Assembly (NCBI GenBank): GCA_964443315.1 | Contig: CAYUCP010000025.1 | Location: forward strand, 1-11,324 | Direction of reading: 5' to 3' | DNA: 11,324 nt | Source of the DNA: JAGOTP01 sp964443315 | GTDB taxonomy: Bacteria; Patescibacteriota; Patescibacteriia; 2-12-FULL-60-25 | Shown: piece after piece, positions 6,196-11,324 of the stretch | Numbering within the stretch: the first letter of the stretch is position 1 | Layout of the letters: every line of letters starts with the position of its first letter | Position numbers and translations under genes: made by a program | Notes under the pieces: generated by a model | Seen by the model: the letters and a program-made list of their open reading frames with translations, nothing else | Database searches by the model: none | Told to the model about the DNA's origin: nothing

Positions 6196-9048
6196 TTACG
6201 TCACAGGTTCAACGGGGGCGGATTCAACAGGAGCAGGCTCAACCGGTGGCGAGCTCTCTTCAGGAGCTGGCTCAGTCGTTGGTACTGAGTCTACAATCTC
6301 TGGTTCAGTGGGTGGTGAAACAACTGGCTCAGGCGATACTGGTTCGGCCGGTTCGGCTGGCTCGGCTGGAACGGGTATCTCTTCTACCGGTGCCGGAGCA
6401 GGGGCAGGCACTTCAGATATTGTTGTTACTGAGGAGGTTTCTGGAACTTCTGGGGTCGTGGTCGCCGAGGTCACTTCAGGCAATGTCTCTGGTTGAGTTG
6501 GCACTTGAGATTGCCCACCTCGAATCACAGGCTGACCATTATAAATGTCCCATTCAGCTGGCTCTTCGTTTGATAAGAAAAGCTGGTTGTCGGCTGGCTT
6601 CATCTCTTCGGCGCGCCAACTAAAGGTCACGTCTTGCGCGAGCGGCTCTTTCAAAATGATTTCAAAGCCACGATCTGAGGAATTATCGGTCCACCACTGC
6701 GTATCCACTTTGCCGTATGGCGTAACTTGAATCAGCGGGAAGGTACCAAGCGATGGATGAACTACTTTCACCTTCGTTGCGCCCGCCAAGATACGCGCAA
6801 CCCCTTGGTACGACTTTGGTAGCACAACCGTTGCCGACGGGGCAGCCACAAGACCAACCTTTTCCGGCTTACTCTCATTCATGATAATCGCGGAACCGCC
6901 CCACCAACCCGCGTTCACAAAGACTTCGATTGTTCCAACCGTGGCAGAAGAATAGTCTTCCAATGCATACCCCACGATTGGACCCGCTTGAATCGCTTTC
7001 ACCGCCACACCTGGCATTGGTGAAACCGTCAGTGGATCACCCACCTGAATGGCACCAGCTCCTGCCGAGACACGTGTTGGCACACGTCCCGCCAACGCGA
7101 TTGGGAAGGTCGATGGCTCTGGTGCACCTGCCACGAACGCTGGCTTGGTTGAAACGATCCCAACCGGAACATCGCCTTGCTTCATCGAACGCTGTACATG
7201 GAAGCGACCACGCTGACTCAAAACCACGACATCACCTGGTTCAAGCGCGTCTGGCGAATAGTAACGTTCAGCAAAGTCATACGAGGTGTTCGCCTGCCAT
7301 CCATCTGCATTCGTCGCAATGTAGGTAGAAGAGGCTGGTCCCGTGTCGTCCAAAAATATGTACTTATCGGTTTGCGCTGCGCTACGCGTAGCCGGGAAGA
7401 AGCGTCCACCTAAGAAGAAGTCGCCGGAGGTACGCATGACCCCTGACTCGTTCACCGACCAAACAGTCGATGTACCCGCTTTCAAAGCAAATGTCGCCGG
7501 ACCACCAACCACTGGCTCGTTCAACAACTGGAAATCTTTATTAATAGCTTGAATGCCATCCCACAAACTCCCGCGCCACGTGATTCCCCAGGAGTTCGCG
7601 GCTGGCACTCCGACTGTAGCGGACTGCGTAGATCCAAAGACGAGAGATCCATTCGCCGTCGTCTGACCTTGAGCCGTTCGCAAAAAGGCACTGGCGTCAT
7701 ACCCAACTTTTACAAAAACTTCGATCGTTCCTGTTGCTGACGCTGGCTGCAACGCGTACCCAAGAATCTGTCTGGGAGACGTTGCCTTCATAGCCATACC
7801 GGGAACAGGCGCAGCCGTCAGTGCATCACCAACCGCGATCGGACCATTCGCTATGGAAACATGTGTTGGCACACGTCCCGCCAAGGCCACGCGCACCCCT
7901 TCCTCTAAATCGCCGAGCAACAACCCCGGACGAGTAGAGACGATTCCCACCAAGCGCTCGTCAGTTGCACCCGTGCTTTTACGTACAAACATCGGATTAC
8001 TCTCATCCAGCACCAAAACGTCACCCGGCGCTGCTTCGCCCGTGATTTCGTACTGCTCTGCCAAGTCAAAAGCCGAGGCATTAATTGTCCCATCTGCAAT
8101 TAAACTCGCCCCTGCGACAAAGCCACACGTGTCATTCGTTTCCGCATTATCTAAACACAACGCATTTTCATGACTCCCTTCATAACGCATGACAGTCACC
8201 ATATCTAGCGTCCCTGTCGCGGTTTCTGGTGACATTGTCCCAGCCAGCAATCTATTGAACGCTCCGCCCCACATATTCCCTTGGATCTTCTCACCAACAT
8301 TGAGACCGGTAACTATCGCCCCTGTGGTCGAAGCCATCGCATATAACCGCTTAGCTGTCGTATACCCATCGTTACGAATACTAAACTGAGCGATATCCCC
8401 CGTCCCAGAGAAGAACCGAGCAATGTAATCTTTCGTATCCGAAATGCCTTGCGTTCGAACGTCCAACGCACTGCGATCCACCTTGGCAGCCGTTTGGCTG
8501 GTTTGATGGACTGAAAATACGCTCTGTCCATCTCCCGCCGTACTGGAGGCATACATGCCCTGCAACTGCATCGCATTAAACGCCTGTGGAACGGCACCCA
8601 GTCGTTTGCGCGGAGTCATTTCCGCGTCTGCTCCAATTGTCACGCCTAAGTACATCGTGTCATTGTTCCAATCGATATCATCTAACGGCGCTTGCGTTCC
8701 ACCTGACGCAGAAGTATCTCCTAGCATGACCGTGAATAGACCATTGCTCACCGTCACAGGGATTTTCTCTGGTGCAGCCGTGGTACCAGTCGCCGTCCAA
8801 AAGGGCGTCCCGCCCGACGCCACATCATATAAACTGAACTCCATCTGATAAGTTCCGTCCGCTACGTCCGACCCCCCACTGTCCATCAGTCGTCCTTGAT
8901 AGTTGATCTGCCGCGTGATCACACCGCTAGCCGCTTGGGCCATTGATGCCGATCCCCAGACACAGCTAATCACTCCTACCAAGCACAGAAGCTTTAGGCA
9001 CTGCCATGACCCGCGAACGAGCCACGATCGGAAGGAACGTGAAACCAT
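6196..9048 (-). CDS. Secreted surface protein with two CPR-type 'AE...GRVPT' modules and Pro/Glu-rich tail
   Basis: Predicted extracellular protein, 950 aa. Residues 1-40 form a signal peptide (basic start, hydrophobic core LKLLCLVGVI, likely cut after AQA at 37-39). Residues about 43-160 are a beta-rich N-terminal domain (ITRQINYQGRLMDSGG..., ending PRKRLGAVPQAFNA) of the type that precedes tail-fibre-like repeats. A module of about 123 residues occurs twice, at 327-449 and 591-714. Both copies share DxAE-xY, a GDV-V-L segment, VGIVST-P, ALAGRVPT, VGD-LT..P-PG-A-KA, GYAL and GTIEVFV. This resembles autoproteolytic Peptidase_G2/tail-fibre-type domains seen in many CPR proteins. C298 and C308 could form a disulfide. 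Residues about 845-950 are a Pro/Glu/Ser/Thr-rich tail with AEP repeats and no LPxTG or membrane anchor. The ATG abuts AAGGGGG with no spacer. Confidence 0.85.
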   Translation of the reverse strand: MVSRSFRSWLVRGSWQCLKLLCLVGVISCVWGSASMAQAASGVITRQINYQGRLMDSGGSDVADGTYQMEFSLYDVASGGTPFWTATGTTAAPEKIPVTVSNGLFTVMLGDTSASGGTQAPLDDIDWNNDTMYLGVTIGADAEMTPRKRLGAVPQAFNAMQLQGMYASSTAGDGQSVFSVHQTSQTAAKVDRSALDVRTQGISDTKDYIARFFSGTGDIAQFSIRNDGYTTAKRLYAMASTTGAIVTGLNVGEKIQGNMWGGAFNRLLAGTMSPETATGTLDMVTVMRYEGSHENALCLDNAETNDTCGFVAGASLIADGTINASAFDLAEQYEITGEAAPGDVLVLDESNPMFVRKSTGATDERLVGIVSTRPGLLLGDLEEGVRVALAGRVPTHVSIANGPIAVGDALTAAPVPGMAMKATSPRQILGYALQPASATGTIEVFVKVGYDASAFLRTAQGQTTANGSLVFGSTQSATVGVPAANSWGITWRGSLWDGIQAINKDFQLLNEPVVGGPATFALKAGTSTVWSVNESGVMRTSGDFFLGGRFFPATRSAAQTDKYIFLDDTGPASSTYIATNADGWQANTSYDFAERYYSPDALEPGDVVVLSQRGRFHVQRSMKQGDVPVGIVSTKPAFVAGAPEPSTFPIALAGRVPTRVSAGAGAIQVGDPLTVSPMPGVAVKAIQAGPIVGYALEDYSSATVGTIEVFVNAGWWGGSAIIMNESKPEKVGLVAAPSATVVLPKSYQGVARILAGATKVKVVHPSLGTFPLIQVTPYGKVDTQWWTDNSSDRGFEIILKEPLAQDVTFSWRAEEMKPADNQLFLSNEEPAEWDIYNGQPVIRGGQSQVPTQPETLPEVTSATTTPEVPETSSVTTISEVPAPAPAPVEEIPVPAEPAEPAEPVSPEPVVSPPTEPEIVDSVPTTEPAPEESSPPVEPAPVESAPVEPVT
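6199..6515 (-). repeat. Low-complexity Pro/Glu/Ser/Thr-coding tail
   Basis: Encodes the last ~105 residues of the surface protein, built of short degenerate units such as PAEPAEPAEP, PAPAPAPVEE, VEPAPVESAPVEP and EVTSATTTPEV. Nucleotide-level triplication is visible at about 6343-6370 (ggttcggc/ggttcggct/ggctcggct). The tail is probably disordered and extended, and is a plausible site for O-glycosylation, wall spanning or copy-number variation. Confidence 0.75.
6907..7278 (-). repeat. Second copy of the ~370-nt intragenic module
   Basis: Codes for residues 591-714 of the surface protein (DFAERYYSPDALEPGDVVVL to EVFVNAGWW). It aligns over its whole length with the copy at 7702-8070. Both copies contain an identical 22-nt stretch (7074-7095 here, 7863-7884 in the other) encoding LAGRVPT, while the rest has diverged. 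Confidence 0.85.
7702..8070 (-). repeat. First copy of the ~370-nt intragenic module
   Basis: Codes for residues 327-449 of the surface protein (FDLAEQYEITGEAAPGDVLV to EVFVKVGY). This is the partner of 6907-7278; the two copies are separated by about 140 residues of different sequence containing a tail-fibre-like FLGGRFFPATRS segment. Confidence 0.85.
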
Positions 9049-9055
9049 CCCCCTT

Positions 9056-9061
9056 ATTGTA
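9056..9061 (-). promoter_or_regulatory. Candidate -10 of the 950-aa surface-protein gene
   Basis: On the minus strand TACAAT (9061-9056; 5/6 to TATAAT) lies 7 nt before the ATG at 9048, so transcription could begin at the start codon. The intervening AAGGGGG resembles a Shine-Dalgarno but directly touches the ATG, too close for normal use. No good -35 is seen at the right distance. Confidence 0.35.
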
Positions 9062-9066
9062 GTCTG

Positions 9067-9106
9067 TCTTGGCTAAACGCCATTTTTCTTTTAGTCTTAG
9101 CCAAGA
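9067..9106. repeat. 10-bp inverted repeat upstream of the surface-protein gene
   Basis: TCTTGGCTAA (9067-9076) and TTAGCCAAGA (9097-9106) are exact reverse complements with a 20-nt loop containing a T5/T4 stretch. The repeat lies 19 nt upstream of the surface-protein ATG and next to the DnaA-box cluster. It could be an operator with two half-sites, or a hairpin terminating transcription from the upstream gene (9181-11324); a U-run after the stem is missing, so operator-type use is at least as likely. Confidence 0.6.
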
Positions 9107-9122
9107 ACGAAACTCATACACA

Positions 9123-9159
9123 TGTGGATAACCTGTGTTATACACATATATGTGCATAA
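9123..9159. promoter_or_regulatory. Cluster of three DnaA-box consensus 9-mers
   Basis: Three exact matches to TTATNCACA occur in 37 bp: TTATCCACA on the minus strand (9123-9131), TTATACACA on the plus strand (9138-9146) and TTATGCACA on the minus strand (9151-9159). Two form a near-perfect 22-bp dyad (9138-9159, one mismatched pair). They sit in the 132-bp spacer between two minus-strand surface-protein genes. They may be DnaA-binding sites, or a dyad operator for another regulator that happens to fit the consensus. No dnaA, dnaN or other origin-linked gene is in the window. Confidence 0.6.
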
Positions 9160-9180
9160 CTTGTGTCTAGGCTGTGGACG

Positions 9181-11324
9181 TTATTTTGGGGCAACGGTCG
9201 CTTGTTTTAGAGCGAATCGATGATCGATATAGGTATCTTTTGCCTGTGTCAGATCCAAGTCTGCTGAGAGATAGCGCTCGTACCCCGGTTTCTCCGCCGT
9301 CAGGTAGTAACGGCCCTTCGCCACAAAGAATCCATAGGTACCGTCTTTGGAGGTAATCTGAGTTTCCAACAACTTATTGAACTTCTTATCAAAGATACGC
9401 ACGACCGCTTTCGCGAGCGGGTGTTTACCGTCTGAGTCATACACAATTCCCCAGCGCTTCGGTGCTGGCGGGATCGCCAACCGACGGAAGACCGCGTAAC
9501 TCGCCACCTGGAACAGCGCGAATCCGATCATCGGCAACGTTGGACTGATCACAATGGCGCCCAGGGAAACAAAGATTCCTCCGACACCTAAGATAGACTG
9601 CATTTTCCGCCAGTACCGCTTTCGCGTGATCGCTTTTGGCGTTTCCTCTTTCAACACTGGATCGAGTGGGATATTTGGCGAGATCGTCGCGATCTGTGTC
9701 ACCTTTAGCTCTTCCCCATGATAGAGATCAACAAAATCAACATCCGTTCGCTCATCCTTGAGGTAGGTCGTTGGATAGGTATAACCCGGCTTCTGGACCT
9801 GAATCGTATAGGAACCCGGTGGAACAAAGAACGAGAATCGTCCCTGTGCATCCGTAATACGAGTTTGAATCGCAAAACTCGTACCCGCTTTCAATAAGCG
9901 AACGATCGCGAGCTCAACCGGTTGTTTGGAAAGAGCGTTGTAAACAACCCCCCACGACTTGCGCTTCCGACGTCGAATCAAAAGGAGTGGCTGCGTAAAC
10001 AAGAAGCGAAGATAGTTTGCCAGTGTAAACCCGCTGACCGCCGTCGCTGTAGTTCCAACAGTCGCAACCACCACGACTGGAGCAACCACTTCACGCGTCA
10101 CCCCTTGAACTTCTGGACTACGCGCGATTTCCAAACCGATCTCTGCAGCAAGTACTGCTTCCGAGGCGAGAGCGGCAACATTTTCTCTCAGTGGTGCTTC
10201 TGGGTTAATGATCTCCGCGATCGAACGCACAGTGCGACGGAGCTCAATATCCCGAGCCAAAATGCCATTCTCAATTTGAATAGTTTGTTCGTATGGACGG
10301 AATCCATCTTTCGTTACACGCAACCGATACCGGCCATTCGCCAACACACCCGCATACCGACCATCCGTATCTGCAGTAAACCGCGCAACAACACTCGCTG
10401 AATCAACCGAGAGAGCCTCAATCACCGCTCCTGCCACGATCGCTACACGTGACCGCTCACTCACATCAGTAACCCGAGCCGGCAGAATCACCCGAAAGGG
10501 AAAGCGCCCTACCCAACGACGGCCATCTGCTGCCACTGCTTGAATCTGAACAAATTGATCCATGCCTTGCGCAGCTTCAAGCGTAAAATCCGAAACAAAC
10601 GCACCAAGTGGCTCACGATACGCGAACTGGTAAATAAACCCTCCGCTCGTTTGAAGCTGTGCTTGCGTCAGCGAGGTTGGCAGTTCCGTGACAGGAATCT
10701 GTACTTGAATCGAGCGACCCACCAAGGCCGATCTCACGCCCGCTCGATCTGGAGTAGCAGGAACAGTGGCTGACAAGAAAAAACGTGGTGCGAGCTCGAG
10801 ACGCTCCTCGCCCGACAAGGAACCGGGATCAGTCGCCTCGTCTGGAGTTGCGCCCGGTATAATGATTGGATCAGTCGAAGTCACACCTCCGTTCGTTTCT
10901 TCGATTGGCACCGTACTCGAAGCTACGGTTCCTGCTCCAGATCCAGCATCCGGCGTTGGCCGCGGCGTCAAAATGGGTGGCAATGAACCTTCGGTGTCAC
11001 CCCCTCCTGGGCGCGGTGGAGTTGGTGGAATTATCGGTGTCGGCTCATCGTCAGATCTTGGAACCGCTGGTTCGCCAACAACCAGCTCGTCGGCAGCTGT
11101 AAGCGTGACGCGGACCAAGGCACCGGTTGAAGGATTTCCGCTCGCATCAAAGGCCACCGCTCGATACAAAAAGGATGTTTCTCCGGCTGGCGGTGTATCC
11201 GTACACCGCGTTTCCGGCGTGAGACAGATAAATACATCGCTCCCAGCGGCATCGCTGGACATACGTGTAATTTGCGTCTTACTAAAATCTGGATCCTCTG
11301 GATTCACCCAGGTCAATTCAATGC
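9181..11324 (-). CDS. Membrane-anchored surface protein with three carboxypeptidase-regulatory-like domains (5' partial)
   Basis: C-terminal part (at least 713 aa) of a larger protein; the frame is open to the right edge, and the TTG at 11316 is not its start. Numbered from 11316: residues 1-72 are the end of a fibronectin-III/PKD-like domain (LTWVNPEDPDFSKTQI...). A Pro-rich linker covers about 85-165, and a beta-rich region 175-280. Regulatory-like beta-sandwich 1 is at about 281-360 (DTDGRYAGVLANGRYRLRV...GF). A helical stretch follows, then a hydrophobic stretch at 410-447 followed by RRRKRK. Beta-sandwich 2 is at about 454-540 (WGVVYNALSKQPVELAIVR, TDAQGRFSFFVPPGSYTIQV), then a linker ending NIPLDP. 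A two-helix hairpin is at 574-612. Beta-sandwich 3 is at about 621-690 (WGIVYDSDGKHPLAKAVVR...SKDGTYGFF). This layout, including 'YHGE...PNIPLDP', is one I know from CPR proteins. Likely an envelope scaffold; no enzymatic motif is visible. Confidence 0.85.
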   Translation of the reverse strand, partial: IELTWVNPEDPDFSKTQITRMSSDAAGSDVFICLTPETRCTDTPPAGETSFLYRAVAFDASGNPSTGALVRVTLTAADELVVGEPAVPRSDDEPTPIIPPTPPRPGGGDTEGSLPPILTPRPTPDAGSGAGTVASSTVPIEETNGGVTSTDPIIIPGATPDEATDPGSLSGEERLELAPRFFLSATVPATPDRAGVRSALVGRSIQVQIPVTELPTSLTQAQLQTSGGFIYQFAYREPLGAFVSDFTLEAAQGMDQFVQIQAVAADGRRWVGRFPFRVILPARVTDVSERSRVAIVAGAVIEALSVDSASVVARFTADTDGRYAGVLANGRYRLRVTKDGFRPYEQTIQIENGILARDIELRRTVRSIAEIINPEAPLRENVAALASEAVLAAEIGLEIARSPEVQGVTREVVAPVVVVATVGTTATAVSGFTLANYLRFLFTQPLLLIRRRKRKSWGVVYNALSKQPVELAIVRLLKAGTSFAIQTRITDAQGRFSFFVPPGSYTIQVQKPGYTYPTTYLKDERTDVDFVDLYHGEELKVTQIATISPNIPLDPVLKEETPKAITRKRYWRKMQSILGVGGIFVSLGAIVISPTLPMIGFALFQVASYAVFRRLAIPPAPKRWGIVYDSDGKHPLAKAVVRIFDKKFNKLLETQITSKDGTYGFFVAKGRYYLTAEKPGYERYLSADLDLTQAKDTYIDHRFALKQATVAPK

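Noticed and set aside
6003..6623. 206-codon plus-strand frame across the ligase start and surface-protein tail
   Set aside because: It is a shadow of two well-supported minus-strand genes, and its low-complexity content mirrors the repetitive tail codons.
8959..8973. Lipobox-like VISC at residues 26-29 of the 950-aa protein
   Set aside because: The hydrophobic core continues past the Cys to a good signal-peptidase I site (AQA, residues 37-39), and lipoprotein lipoboxes rarely lie so far from the N-terminus; not excluded, but less likely.
9049..9180. Calling the spacer an origin of replication outright
   Set aside because: DnaA boxes alone are not enough: no origin-linked genes and no strand switch at this point, so only a binding-site cluster is annotated.
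1..11324. Alternative genetic code (UGA as glycine), as in some CPR groups
   Set aside because: All major frames run uninterrupted without needing UGA readthrough, and the Nudix-like gene ends in TGA.
1..11324. CRISPR array, insertion sequence or defence system
   Set aside because: No regularly spaced direct repeats, transposase motifs, terminal inverted repeats or nuclease/toxin signatures were found on either strand.

Overview
The window looks like a chromosomal segment of a Patescibacteria/CPR bacterium, probably of the Parcubacteria group. This rests on protein style, not on a marker gene. The two large surface proteins (9181-11324 and 6196-9048) have domain combinations I know mainly from CPR genomes: carboxypeptidase-regulatory-like beta-sandwich domains interleaved with membrane segments, and tandem 'AE-x-GD-V...GIVSTKPG...ALAGRVPT...' modules. 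A double-LysM/M23 peptidase and an O-antigen-ligase-like/TPR membrane protein also fit. The genetic code appears standard: stops are TAA, TAG and one TGA, and no UGA needs to be read through.

Layout: the left end (2-982, +) is the 3' part of a secreted LysM-LysM-M23 cell-wall peptidase, closed by a perfect bidirectional terminator (995-1024). A GC-rich Nudix-like gene follows (1130-1933, +), unlike its neighbours in composition and with an uncertain N-terminus. From about 2016 to the right end everything is on the minus strand. In transcription order: the 3' part of a multi-domain membrane-anchored surface protein (11324-9181); a 132-bp spacer with three DnaA-box consensus 9-mers and an inverted repeat; a 950-residue secreted surface protein with two copies of a module (9048-6196); an 823-residue O-antigen-ligase-like polytopic protein with a TPR C-terminal half (6155-3684); a tightly coupled coiled-coil protein (3678-2917); tRNA-Ala(GGC) (2815-2740) with its terminator; and a HAD-family phosphatase (2669-2016).

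Most of the window is cell-envelope machinery: a wall hydrolase, two surface proteins and a probable glycan ligase/polymerase with a soluble partner. The ligase follows a secreted protein with a Pro/Ser/Thr/Glu-rich tail, so surface glycosylation or anchoring is a possible link, but that is inference. No mobile element, CRISPR array or defence system is visible. The most notable non-coding signals are the DnaA-box cluster at 9123-9159 and a recurring arrangement in which a -10-like hexamer lies 6-7 nt before an ATG with no usable Shine-Dalgarno (2669, 6155, 9048), suggesting leaderless mRNAs.
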